The notes under the pieces: generated by a model
The model's input: the letters and a program-made list of their open reading frames with translations, nothing else
What the model was told of the DNA's origin: nothing
Databases searched by the model: none
Shown here: positions 44,212 to 52,806 of the stretch, piece by piece
Layout of the letters: each line of letters begins with the position of its first letter
Numbering within the stretch: position 1 is the first letter of the stretch
NCBI GenBank assembly: GCA_965218495.1
Contig: OZ244626.1
Location: 62,001 to 126,000 of the forward strand
Direction: 5' to 3'
Source: G965218495 sp965218495
GTDB lineage: Bacteria; Bacteroidota; Rhodothermia; Rhodothermales; Bin80
Length of the DNA stretch: 64,000 nucleotides
Made by a program: the position numbers and the translations under genes

Positions 44212-45739
44212 AGCTCCAGGTCTGATAGTACCATGTCCATTTCGGGACAGGCTAGTTAACGTGCGCCGCGGCTGGGCTAATCAGCATTCCAGCACCCAAA
44301 AACAACAGTCTCTGCACTTGGACCATGCCGTCGTACTTGAGCTACATCCGATGGCGCGCCTGCATGCAACCCCCCGTGGACAAAAAAGGCACTCAGCCCG
44401 CACACGGCTTCGCCTCGGACCATGGCAGCCGTTGTATGCGCTTGGTAGCCCGGAGTACGTTAGCCGCACGAGTAGTTTGTCGTCTGGTTGCAGCTGGGCA
44501 TCATGCGTGTACTGTTCCACGAACGGTTTCGCTAACCGTTGAGAGTCGGTATTCTGCGTCAGACGCATCACACAACCTACGCTGGATTCTTCCAGCTTCG
44601 AGTAGACTCTCCCGTCGCCAAGGCCGCGACCGGTCGAGCGTTCACGCTATCGGCCAAATGGCTGCGCGTCCGTTGAGCTTCCGTGCGGATGAAGTTGTGG
44701 CAACTACCTGCGGCATGTCGGTTGCCTCGGCGCAGCTTTTCGCGGAGGATGTCGCCGGCTGCCCCACAAGCGGCTGTCAGCGGAAGCAAGAAGGTGCGTC
44801 CGTAAAGTCCCTTTGTGCGCGCTGTCCTGCTGACGGCCATTTGTTTCAATTGGTAGGCTGCCAATGTTTACCACTAGCGTCTTGTAGCGCTGGCGGCCGT
44901 TTCTCAGCAGCAAGTACTCCAAGCTCAGCGCGGTTTACATACAACCCAAGACTGCCAAAACGCACTGAGGCTCGAAATCCCCAGCTGCCGAGAGTTGGTA
45001 GGCTGCGGTCCGTTTTGTCTTTGTACGCTGCCGCAGCCCACGTCAAACAGGACGCCACGCGCAGGGCCAAATCATGCTGCATATCGCCGCAATCCTGCTG
45101 GTGCCCCAGCCCAGCAGCACCCGCTAAAGGCACCGCGAGGGCCTCGGCACGGATTCGCCGTTCCCCGAGCTCACCGAAAAGCAGGAATGGCGTTCGTCCT
45201 CCCTCTACGGCGCACAGGTACGCCACATGCGCTTGCGCTCCGATAAACACCGCACGGGGCCCTTCGTGTCTTGGTAAAGCCTCCGAAAGGCGCTCGTACA
45301 ACCTCACGTTTGCCGTGCGCCGTGATAAGGCGCTTTCCTGTGGCGGGTGCGAATCCCGCCCAACATCTCGTTTGAAAAATAAAAGCAAGCCATACCTGCC
45401 CCTTCCCGTAAAAATGGCTTGATTTTACAGGACGCCTACCACCACCGCCGTTGTATTCGCGCGCGTTCTTGGGCGATCGGTTATTGAGTGTGCGTTTCCA
45501 CGCTACATTTTGCGGATGCGCATGACCTCTGGAAGGGCTTCACATTTGCCATACTCGTTTGTGAGACTCAAAACCACATGCGGTTCTGATCTATGGTCAT
45601 ATGGGGCTTGAAGGCCGAGGATCTATGCTGTCGCAGAGCTTCCATTCAGTGGAGCTAAGATGTTGGTGGAGATTTCCTCGGCTACCCTTATCCGCCAGAG
45701 GTGGTCTTGCAAACTCAACCGATGCGCCGCATCGCGCAA
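44212..45739. other. Long gap between T9SS cargo gene and IS110-type element
   Basis: About 1.5 kb. Long frames exist on both strands but show no family motif and have non-coding character. Near 45317-45360 there are two strong hairpins in tandem, followed by a terminator-like stem at 45386-45427. The last 100-150 bases probably contain the right end of the IS110-type element. Confidence 0.45.
45386..45427 (+). terminator. Terminator-like hairpin
   Basis: CAAGCCAT (45386-45393) pairs perfectly with ATGGCTTG (45414-45421) around a 20-base loop and is followed by ATTTTA. It could end a plus-strand transcript from the gap upstream or, weakly, act in the other direction. Confidence 0.4.
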
Positions 45740-46798
45740 TTACGCTGCGGCCTGGCTCACTCTGAGAAAAAGGTCGGGGTTATAGGCTACGTTCCGTTTC
45801 CATATGCTCCAGAGCACCGCAAGAATCTTCCGCTGCGTATTGAGCCGCGCACGCGTTGCGTTGTGCGTGCGTTCGAGCGATGCCTCGTAGAATTGGGATA
45901 CCTCATTGGGCTTCGATATCCGCGTGGCCGTCAGCCAGGCGCGATAGCTCATAGCCTTGAGCTCACCGTTGCCGGCGCGGTCCAGCCGCTTGTAGGCCAG
46001 CGGCTTACCATTACTGCTGCGATCAACGATGCCGAGCCTGCAGTAGCGCCACAGCTTCTGCTTGGTCGCAAACCGATGGGGCGTTTGGACATACGCATCA
46101 AAGACATGGGCTCCGATTGGACCTACTCCCGGCATTTTCATGAATTGCCGGATCTCGCGGTACCGCCTGCCGAGCCGTATCACCTGCTGGCGTGCCTTAT
46201 CTTGCGTATCGACCAGCACATCCAGTACACCGTAGAGCTGCTCTACCATGGTGCGTACCGCAATGTCCTTGATCTGCGCCAAGTACGCCGCACGATGCGC
46301 CGCACTGTAGACGCAATCCCCCTGCACCTCCATGACGCCAGCACCTCGATACTTCGCCTTTATCTTGGTCTTCAGCGCACTTTGCTGATTCCGAAGGTCA
46401 AAGTAGTGCTGCACGGCGCTCTTAAAGGAGGCACGGTGGTCATCTTCCGGATGGTAGACGCCCCTGAGCTCCCCCAGTCGCAGCAGCTTGCACAGGTTGT
46501 AAACATCACTCTCATCACTCTTATGCGCATTGCGGCTTATGAGGGCATTCTGGCGCGGATCACATACGGTGATCTGGTCCACGTACTGACGAAGACTCCC
46601 CGACAGCCAGCCGGCTAGCGAGGACTCTTCCAGAACCAGTAGCTTCTCACGTGCCTGGATCTCCACTATGTGACTAATTAATACGGATTCCGCGGTTCGA
46701 AGTCGTTTGCTGAACAACAAGTCTCCACGCGTATCCATGCCTCCAAGAACGCAGTGACTGGCGTGAGCATCCAAACCAAGGTAAATCAGCTTTCGCAT
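45740..46798 (-). CDS. IS110-family transposase (copy 1)
   Basis: About 352 residues. The N-terminal RuvC-like DEDD domain starts LIYLGLDAHASHCVLGGMDTRGD, with LLVLEESSLAGWLSGSL (Glu) and NAHKSDESDVYNLCKLL (Asp pair). The C-terminal Transposase_20 domain contains IRQFMKMPGVGPIGAHVFDAYVQTPHRF and a downstream serine-bearing YKRLDRAGNGELKAMSYRAW. The start is ATG 46798; a longer frame to 46867 adds an unsupported extension. IS110 elements lack true terminal inverted repeats and recombine through a bridge RNA made from non-coding element DNA, so the element's ends cannot be fixed by eye. Frame intact. Confidence 0.88.
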   Translation of the reverse strand: MRKLIYLGLDAHASHCVLGGMDTRGDLLFSKRLRTAESVLISHIVEIQAREKLLVLEESSLAGWLSGSLRQYVDQITVCDPRQNALISRNAHKSDESDVYNLCKLLRLGELRGVYHPEDDHRASFKSAVQHYFDLRNQQSALKTKIKAKYRGAGVMEVQGDCVYSAAHRAAYLAQIKDIAVRTMVEQLYGVLDVLVDTQDKARQQVIRLGRRYREIRQFMKMPGVGPIGAHVFDAYVQTPHRFATKQKLWRYCRLGIVDRSSNGKPLAYKRLDRAGNGELKAMSYRAWLTATRISKPNEVSQFYEASLERTHNATRARLNTQRKILAVLWSIWKRNVAYNPDLFLRVSQAAA

Positions 46799-46919
46799 GA
46801 GGCCCTCCGGCGTATTTGTGAACGATGCGCTACGCCTACGATACGTCAAAGGCGTCCGCTTTTTCATATTACCTGTCGCTCCAGTTGGTAGCGGTCACAG
46901 CGTATTATGGAGGCAACGA

Positions 46920-47300
46920 CATGGTATGAAGCACTGTGATTAACGGGCTACGTGAGTAGCTTAGCGACCATGCGGGCCGGAACGTGAGTGAACGCTGAGC
47001 AGGCCCCGAAACGGGTGATGCGAGTGTCGACTTTCCGGTGATATGGGGAAGACCGCTGCGGCTCGGGAAGCGAGCGACAAAGGCACCGAGTCCGACTCGC
47101 CGGGGTATTGGCGCTGGCACGCATGGAAGATCAGGAGAGTTGCAACACGGGAAGCCCTATTGGTGGTGTGGCACGCAGTAACTGGAAGCTCTTTGAGCCA
47201 GGCCAGGCTGATAGGGTGGCGGAGTGGCCCGTAGTACTGAAGACGCGGGGTAATGCCCGTCGAGGGAAGGGACTCCCTACCCTTTATGCAAGTAGGAAAG
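46920..47300 (+). ncRNA. Group II intron-like 5' region (domains I-III), IEP missing
   Basis: The stretch at about 47216-47285, GTAGTACTGAAG, then GGGGTAATGCCCGTCGAGGGAAGGGA, closely resembles the conserved region just before the open reading frame in bacterial group II introns. Upstream sequence is rich in hairpins (GCGGCTCGGGAAGCGAGC and others). No reverse-transcriptase gene follows. The 5' boundary is not fixed: no perfect GTGYG was found, GTGAG at 46951 being the nearest. Assignment is by recalled sequence pattern only. Confidence 0.45.
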
Positions 47301-47717
47301 AAGAAAAAAGTAGACGTTTAGACCAAAAAGCGACGCAACTGCAGGCTGGGTCGGGAAGACAGCGAGTGGTGGGTAACTGCGCATTTGAAGCCGGAGCCAT
47401 CGTACTCTGGTGAGGATTTGAAAGGGATCCGCAGCGTCCTTTTCCAACTTTGTCATTTTGATCCTGAACAGTGTATATGCACATATATACATTTACTAAT
47501 AAGTGAGTGTACAACCATCCCCATTGGTACTACATTTCTTCCGCATTCATCGTTGAGGCCCAAAAACGGCCAAAACAGCCTCGAAAAGGGCCAAAGACGA
47601 CTCGGATCGCCTGTGCTCGCCCCCCAGAGCAACGGTAGGCTCAAGAAGGTGACGAAGTCGGGCTTTTGCACGCAGAGGGGGTCAGTAAATTAACCGGCGG
47701 CCCTGGTGTCGTTACAT
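47301..47717. other. Region between intron-like 5' part and IS110-type copy 2
   Basis: About 400 bases, partly AT-rich (47453-47530), with no reverse-transcriptase remnant I can recognise. The part closest to 47717 should be the right end of the second IS110-type element. Confidence 0.4.
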
Positions 47718-49001
47718 TTACTTTGATTCTGTGGTCGGGTGCGCCAGCGCTTGGGTGGCAGCAGTCACGTGGCCGGGATCGAACGGTGTGCCGTTTCGCA
47801 GCATGGCGCAGGCTACGGCCAGCAGCCGGTCTGCGACGGAGCGTAGGGCGCGGCCGTGCGTGTGGCCGCGGGCGCGCAAGGCGCAGTACTTGGCCTGACT
47901 GATGGGATCGTGCTGGGTGGCCACCCTGCTCCAGTGATAGAGGGCGTTTGCCAGGCGGGGCTGGCAGGCCCGGCGGCGCACGACGCGCCGTGCCTTGCCG
48001 GATTGCCGGGTGACCGGTGCGACGCCGCACAGGCAGCGCAGGGCCTGGTAGTCCCGGGAGTGCAGGGGGCCGGATGCCTCCGAGAGCAGTGTGGCCAAGA
48101 CCACGTGCCCGACGCCTGGCAGTGACGAGAGGATCGCAGCGTCGCGCAACGTACGGGGCTTCCCTGCGGTGGGCTCTTCGCTGGCGGAGAGTGCTTCGAC
48201 GAGGGCGGCCATGGCGTGCTTCGCGGCGCTCATATGCTTCCCGAGCTGCTCGAGCTTCTCTGCGAGCACCCGGATATGCAAGGTTGCGGCCTCGACGACG
48301 CCGGGGGCGGCGGTTACGGGTTCGGCACGCAGCGTCTGGATGACCTCCTCGGCTTTGAAACGCCGTATGCGGTGCTTCTTCAACAACTTAGCTACGGAGG
48401 ACGGGCGGACCCGGCGGGCATCCTCTGGCGTGGATGCGAGCTTCCAGAGGGCCAAGGCCCATGGCGAGGAAAGATCGGCCCCGAGCTCGAGGAACTGCGG
48501 GTAGTAGCGCCAGAGCTGTTCGCGGAAACGGTTGGTGAGGCCGGTGCGCTCGGCGGTCAGCTCATCGGCCATGCGCGACCATTCGCGCAGCTTAACAATA
48601 TCGGCATCCAGCGGGCTGAGCGCGCGTAGGCAGTCCGGGTCGGTGCGGACGGCGCCTGCCAGTACGCGAGCGTCACGGCGGTCATCCTTGGCGCCAGCAG
48701 GCGAAAAACGATCCCGGAACCGGTCCAGCTGCTTGGGATTGATGGAAAAGACCTGAAATCCGCGATCAAGAAGGCTATCAACGACCGGGCCGTGAGGAAT
48801 CTCGATGGCGACCGCAACCTGATTAGCCTCGCAGGCCGCGCAGTCTAGAATCCAGTCGAGCAGCTGGCCGAGCCCCTCGCCGGAGTGAGGAAAGGCCTTC
48901 TCGCCGAGGACGGCGCCGTCGGATCCGAGAACACAAACCTGATGTGACTGCGAGCCCCAGTCGACGCCAGCGAAGGCGGTTGGCTGAGATTGAATGAACA
49001 T
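47718..49001 (-). CDS. IS110-family transposase (copy 2, different type)
   Basis: A 427-residue DEDD recombinase unlike copy 1 in sequence. The N-terminal RuvC-like domain has FAGVDWGSQSHQVCVL (Asp), VAVAIEIPHGPVVDSLL (Glu) and AKDDRRDARVLAGAV (Asp pair). The C-terminal part has ILSSLPGVGHVVLATLLSEA and YQALRCLCGVAPVTRQSGKARRVVRRRACQPRLANALYHW. Arg/Ala-rich and higher in GC than its surroundings, suggesting recent transfer. Full length and intact. It lies between sequences that look like the two ends of a group II intron. Confidence 0.9.
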   Translation of the reverse strand: MFIQSQPTAFAGVDWGSQSHQVCVLGSDGAVLGEKAFPHSGEGLGQLLDWILDCAACEANQVAVAIEIPHGPVVDSLLDRGFQVFSINPKQLDRFRDRFSPAGAKDDRRDARVLAGAVRTDPDCLRALSPLDADIVKLREWSRMADELTAERTGLTNRFREQLWRYYPQFLELGADLSSPWALALWKLASTPEDARRVRPSSVAKLLKKHRIRRFKAEEVIQTLRAEPVTAAPGVVEAATLHIRVLAEKLEQLGKHMSAAKHAMAALVEALSASEEPTAGKPRTLRDAAILSSLPGVGHVVLATLLSEASGPLHSRDYQALRCLCGVAPVTRQSGKARRVVRRRACQPRLANALYHWSRVATQHDPISQAKYCALRARGHTHGRALRSVADRLLAVACAMLRNGTPFDPGHVTAATQALAHPTTESK

Positions 49002-49330
49002 GGGCGGTTACTCCTTTGGTGTATGGTGGTCTATGGCTGCGAGTCGCCGTGACGTTCCATCAGTCCCTGTATCGGTGCTCCAAGGCACGAACTCCCTACG
49101 GGGGGTATATCACAGCACTCACCCGGGGCACAAATCCCTTCCAAGCGCTCAAGGCAGCGGGGGCCGATTGGTTGCTCCCGGGGAGTTGACTCGCCGTGAC
49201 GTGACGCAGAGCGGAGCACAACGCTTTCGGCGACCGCAAAAACCGGTCTGGCCAAGCCCGGGATCAGTGATTCGCAGCCATCGCTGCCGCAATTTCCACA
49301 TCAAGGATCACCCTGTCGATGTACCCCATC
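49002..49330 (-). ncRNA. Candidate bridge-RNA region upstream of IS110-type copy 2
   Basis: In IS110-group elements the non-coding DNA upstream of the transposase encodes the structured bridge RNA that pairs with target and donor. This roughly 330-base non-coding stretch lies in that position on the same strand and has several potential stems. No loop-to-target match was established, so this is a positional inference. Confidence 0.3.
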
Positions 49331-49339
49331 AAACATCAC

Positions 49340-49789
49340 TTACAAGATACAGGGCCGCAGGTGCGGAGCGGTGTTCAAAGGGTGAAAGGCCCCGGAAATA
49401 ATGGCATAGCCTACTATCCGATCAGGGTCGGTGAATCCAGCGACACCACATGCGTAAGTGAAGGACCCGTAGGCCAGTCGCATTCTATGCGATGCTGGCG
49501 TACGGGGTTGTCAGGGCGTAAACAGGCCTGTCAACCCGTTATCCGCGGTATAGGGTGGCTGTAGGGAGCGTGTCGCTCCTTGCGTAGTGGAAGTCCTATG
49601 CGGCAGGATAAGCGGCCCGAGTGCGAGTTGCATGATCCGCCTGGAGAGCCGGGTACGGGAAAACCGTACGCCCGGTTCGGTGGGCGGCGGGAGGAAACAC
49701 GGTGATGGAAGCCGGACTGAGGCCCGGAGCGAAAGCGACGGAATGGCCACCGGATCCTAAGGCAGGTGCGCCTCCCGCCGACCCTACAC
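49340..49789 (+). ncRNA. Group II intron 3' part with domains V and VI
   Basis: Domain V is 49646-49678: GAGCCGG (49646-49652) pairs with CCGGTTC (49672-49678), inner stem GTACGG/CCGTAC caps a GAAAA loop, and GC (49670-49671) forms the two-base bulge. The AGC triad is at 49647-49649. Domain VI follows: GGGCGGCGGGAGG (from 49682) pairs with CCTCCCGCCG...CCC (49771-49784), leaving A49781 bulged three pairs from the base. The intron end AC falls seven to eight bases later (49788-49789), as expected for a branch-point adenosine. Upstream, strong stems exist (GGGTTGTCAGG/CCTGTCAACCC, about 49507-49540). Domain VI has an unusually long, about 75-base, apical insert. Confidence 0.72.
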
Positions 49790-50331
49790 AGTCTTGCGCG
49801 TGCAACGGGAATCCCCATGCCTGCGACGGCCTCCCGTGGCACTTGCGAATTTACCCTAAGACCTCGGACAGAATATCTCAGCTCTCGTGCAAAATTGGCC
49901 CTCATTCACTTGGCATTTCGCAGGTTGTGCAGTCAGTGCGCGACAAATGAGCCTCAAAGCAACATGGCGCTGATGTCTGAATGAAAATGACATGGACTTG
50001 GCTTCTAGCCGACCGCGGCTGCCGCATTGACACCTCGATAGCCTGCCAAGAGGACTGCCGCCTGTTCTGCGTGTGCCTTCAAAAGGGACTGCGCCCTCCG
50101 CTATGCCTGCCGTGCGGTTACACTGGCGGACGTTGCCCGAACACGAATTGTGCAGGAGTGTACGAACCAAGTAGGCGCGCAAGGCTGGCCGTCCATAGGG
50201 CCTTGGCGCACATGAATGGACGGCAAGTTCCGCCGCTTCCGGCGCGCATGGCATCCTCTTGCGTGGCACAATCGCGCAACAAACGGAACACGAATTCCAC
50301 CGCTCGTTTAATGCGCGCACCGGTAACGGAA
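49790..50331. other. Gap between intron end and arsenosugar genes
   Basis: About 540 bases. An in-frame upstream extension of the next gene exists (to 49981) but is cysteine/arginine-rich without family resemblance. The promoter for the arsenosugar operon should be here. Confidence 0.4.
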
Positions 50332-50664
50332 ATGGACCACTACTACCACAGGGACCAGCTGCCGCGATTTGGGCAGATCGAAGAGGGCAGCAAAGAACTT
50401 GCAGATGCCTTTTTTGCGTACTATAACAAGGTCTTTGAAGACGGCGCCCTAACGGCACGTGAGAAGGCACTCATAGCCCTTGCTGTGGCACATGCCGTCC
50501 AGTGTCCTTATTGCATCGACGCGTACACGACCGACGCCCTGGAGAAAGGCTCGGACTTGGCGCAAATGACGGAGGCGGTTCACGTCGCTTGCGCGATCCG
50601 CGGCGGCGCCTCACTGGTACACGGCATACAGATGCTTGACCAGGCCAAGCGCCTTTCTATGTAG
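50332..50664 (+). CDS. Arsenosugar biosynthesis-associated peroxidase-like protein (AhpD-type)
   Basis: A 110-residue AhpD/CMD-like protein. It begins MDHYYHRDQLPRFGQIEEGS, then ADAFFAYYNKVFEDGALTAREKALIALAVAHAVQCPYCIDAY, with the AhpD-type C-x2-C (CPYC) redox pair, and ends IRGGASLVHGIQML. This is the pattern of the small protein regularly found beside arsS. I chose ATG 50332 because the family starts there; the frame extends 117 codons upstream without similarity. It is followed by arsS after five bases, so the two are an operon. Its biochemical role in arsenosugar formation is not established. Confidence 0.9.
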   Translation: MDHYYHRDQLPRFGQIEEGSKELADAFFAYYNKVFEDGALTAREKALIALAVAHAVQCPYCIDAYTTDALEKGSDLAQMTEAVHVACAIRGGASLVHGIQMLDQAKRLSM

Positions 50665-50669
50665 TCCCG

Positions 50670-51803
50670 ATGGTGGTTGACACCGAATTCATTGCGCTCG
50701 ACACGCTAAACGGTCGCAGACCGGCAGTAGAAGGTCCCCGGGCTACCTCGTCCATGGCCTTTCGCGGCGCACCGCTGGTGCAACCCAGTGAACAGTTCAG
50801 GATACTCGAATGCGTGGGAATTCGCGGCGGCCCCTCCGGATCCGGCCAGTTTGACCGCGACCTGGAAACGGCCGGCTGGCCAGTGCTGCAGCCACAGGCG
50901 CTGGACATTGTACAAATCAACCTCGGCAAGCTCTGCAACATGACCTGCCGGCATTGCCACGTTGATGCCGGTCCCGACCGCACTGAAGAGAATATGGACC
51001 GTGCTACGGTCGAGGCGTGCCTCCGTCTAATAGATAGGGCCGGTGTGCGGGTGGTGGACCTTACGGGTGGCGCGCCGGAGCTGAATCCTCACTTTGAACA
51101 CATCGTCGACGAGTGCGTCAAGCGTGGCATTCACGTGATGGATCGCTGCAATCTGACGATCCTGTTGACGCGCCGCTTTAGGCACTTGCCGGAATGGTTC
51201 GCAGAAAGAGGCGTAGAGGTGGTCTGTTCTTTGCCGCACTATCGCGAGTTGGGTACAGATGCACAACGCGGCAAAGGTGCATATGCCAAGTCACTTAGGG
51301 CGCTGCGCAACCTCAACAAAGCCGGCTACGGGCTGGGAGACAAGCGTCGTTTCTTGACGCTGGTGGCTAACCCGGTCGGTGCATTCCTGCCGGGGCAGCA
51401 GGCATCGCTAGAGCGCGAATGGAAGGTCGCGCTAGGCACAAACCACGACGTGTACTTTGATCGGCTGCTGACTCTTAGTAACATGCCGATGTCCAGGTAT
51501 CTGGAGTGGCTTGTGGAGACTGGACAGGTCGACTCATACCTGAACCGCTTGGTTAACGCATTCAACCCGGCTACCATTGCAGGTCTCATGTGCCGCAACA
51601 CGCTTTCGGTCTCTTGGAACGGGTATTTGTATGACTGCGACTTCAACCAGCAGCTTGACATGGTCATGGATCTTCCAGGCCACACGTCGCACGTAAAGGA
51701 CTTTGATCTGGCGGCTTGGAAGCGACATGTGATCCGCACGCAGCGGCACTGCTATGGGTGCACTGCGGGTGCAGGAAGCAGTTGCGGCGGAGCGATCGCG
51801 TAA
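50670..51803 (+). CDS. arsS: Arsenosugar biosynthesis radical SAM protein
   Basis: A 377-residue radical-SAM enzyme. The [4Fe-4S] motif is CNMTCRHCHVDAGPDR (C-x3-C-x2-C), preceded by LDIVQINLGKL and followed by VVDLTGGAPELNPHFEHIVDEC and MDRCNLTILL. The C-terminal auxiliary region is rich in cysteines: MCRNTLSVSWNGYLYDCDFNQQ and HCYGCTAGAGSSCGGAIA. ArsS transfers a 5'-deoxyadenosyl group to methylated arsenite in oxo-arsenosugar synthesis, downstream of ArsM. Here arsM is about 13 kb away. Start ATG 50670. Length agrees with the family. Confidence 0.92.
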   Translation: MVVDTEFIALDTLNGRRPAVEGPRATSSMAFRGAPLVQPSEQFRILECVGIRGGPSGSGQFDRDLETAGWPVLQPQALDIVQINLGKLCNMTCRHCHVDAGPDRTEENMDRATVEACLRLIDRAGVRVVDLTGGAPELNPHFEHIVDECVKRGIHVMDRCNLTILLTRRFRHLPEWFAERGVEVVCSLPHYRELGTDAQRGKGAYAKSLRALRNLNKAGYGLGDKRRFLTLVANPVGAFLPGQQASLEREWKVALGTNHDVYFDRLLTLSNMPMSRYLEWLVETGQVDSYLNRLVNAFNPATIAGLMCRNTLSVSWNGYLYDCDFNQQLDMVMDLPGHTSHVKDFDLAAWKRHVIRTQRHCYGCTAGAGSSCGGAIA

Positions 51804-51851
51804 ACCGGAATTGCAGGACAGCGAGTGCGGGCTTTATCGCGGGGTGACTCG

Positions 51852-52742
51852 TCAGTAAAGCCACATATCGAATGCGCGGCGGTGGCGCCGCGTCAGCTCA
51901 TGCGTCGGTCCGAGAATTGTAAAGATGGACACGCCCAGCTTGCGCGCGGCATCGTCCTTGTAATACCGGTCCGTCTGCAATATGGCGATGATGCCTGTTA
52001 GCGCCGCGTCGAAATCACCGGCGCCAATGGCCGTGAGCACGGCATCGTACAAAGAGCGCCCAGGCTCCGCGGGCAAGGCTTGGTCAGCCTGGGACTGCGC
52101 AAGTGTCTTGATAGCCTCTACTATTGGTCGCAGGTCGTGGTCGGCGATTGTGCCGCGCACGAGGGTGGCCGCGCCTGTGAGGTCACGCGTGACCAGAAGC
52201 TGCGCCAGCCGAATTCGCGCACGGTCATGCTCCGGGCTATGCTTGAGAATCTCCTCAAGAATCGCAATGGCTGCTGCAGGGTCACCTGATGCGATGACCG
52301 CCTCGGCTTGCCTTACCTGTGCCTCGGCTGGCGAGGGCAGCGCCTCGCGGAGCCAGGCCCGTACCTGAGCCTCACCTAAAGCGCCGGTAAAGGCGTTTAC
52401 TACTTCCCCGTTGACAAACAGCTTGACCGCAGGTATGCCGCGGACGCCATAGCGTTGCGCAATGCCAGGTGCCTCATCGGTGTTAACCTTGTATAGCTCC
52501 CACGATCCTGAGTTTTCAGCTGCAAGCTTGTCCAGCGTAGGACCGAGCGCACGGCAAGGCCCGCACCATGGTGCCCAGAAGTCCACCAGTACTGGGACTT
52601 GGGAGCTTCGCTCTATGACATCCACTGCGAAGTCGACGGGCATTGCGGCGTCTGTTTCGTTTCCAGGAGGCAAGTGCTTTTTGTACGCAAAAACCTGCTC
52701 GAGTGCCCCCGCAGGCTCCGCAGGAATTCTTGACTGTTTCAC
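51852..52742 (-). CDS. Thioredoxin-TPR protein of the CnoX/YbbN type
   Basis: About 296 residues from GTG 52742, or 263 from the in-frame ATG 52643, where family members usually begin. A thioredoxin domain has VPVLVDFWAPWCGPCRALGPTLDKLA with an intact CGPC redox pair, the cis-proline segment GIPAVKLFVNGEVV, then a helical TPR-like part (AEAVIASGDPAAAIAILEEILKHSPEHDRARIRLAQLL) and a C-terminal block ending LTRRHRRAFDMWLY. CnoX proteins protect and hand folding clients to chaperones under oxidative stress; E. coli CnoX lacks the first active cysteine, but many homologues keep both. Convergent with arsS. Confidence 0.83.
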   Translation of the reverse strand: MKQSRIPAEPAGALEQVFAYKKHLPPGNETDAAMPVDFAVDVIERSSQVPVLVDFWAPWCGPCRALGPTLDKLAAENSGSWELYKVNTDEAPGIAQRYGVRGIPAVKLFVNGEVVNAFTGALGEAQVRAWLREALPSPAEAQVRQAEAVIASGDPAAAIAILEEILKHSPEHDRARIRLAQLLVTRDLTGAATLVRGTIADHDLRPIVEAIKTLAQSQADQALPAEPGRSLYDAVLTAIGAGDFDAALTGIIAILQTDRYYKDDAARKLGVSIFTILGPTHELTRRHRRAFDMWLY

Positions 52743-52806
52743 CAGACGCAGCTACCTGGCGTAGGCGCGTGTCTGTATCGTTACATTTTTCACCACGAGA
52801 CTAGCA

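Noticed and set aside
45317..45368. Possible tRNA gene (anticodon-arm-like GTGATAA loop and T-arm-like TGCGAAT loop)
   Set aside because: The variable region would be 8-9 bases, no D stem pairs upstream, no acceptor stem can be formed, and T55 of the T loop is replaced by G.
44325..45422. 365-codon plus-strand frame and 180-codon minus-strand frame in the same place
   Set aside because: Composition is non-coding in style, no motif, no ribosome binding site, and both frames shadow each other across hairpin-rich sequence.
47290..47700. Remnant of a group II intron reverse transcriptase before IS110-type copy 2
   Set aside because: All frames were read; none shows an RT or maturase motif such as YADD.
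49981..50331. 117-codon extension of the peroxidase-like arsenosugar protein
   Set aside because: The family begins at MDHYY...; the upstream part is Cys/Arg-rich with no similarity.
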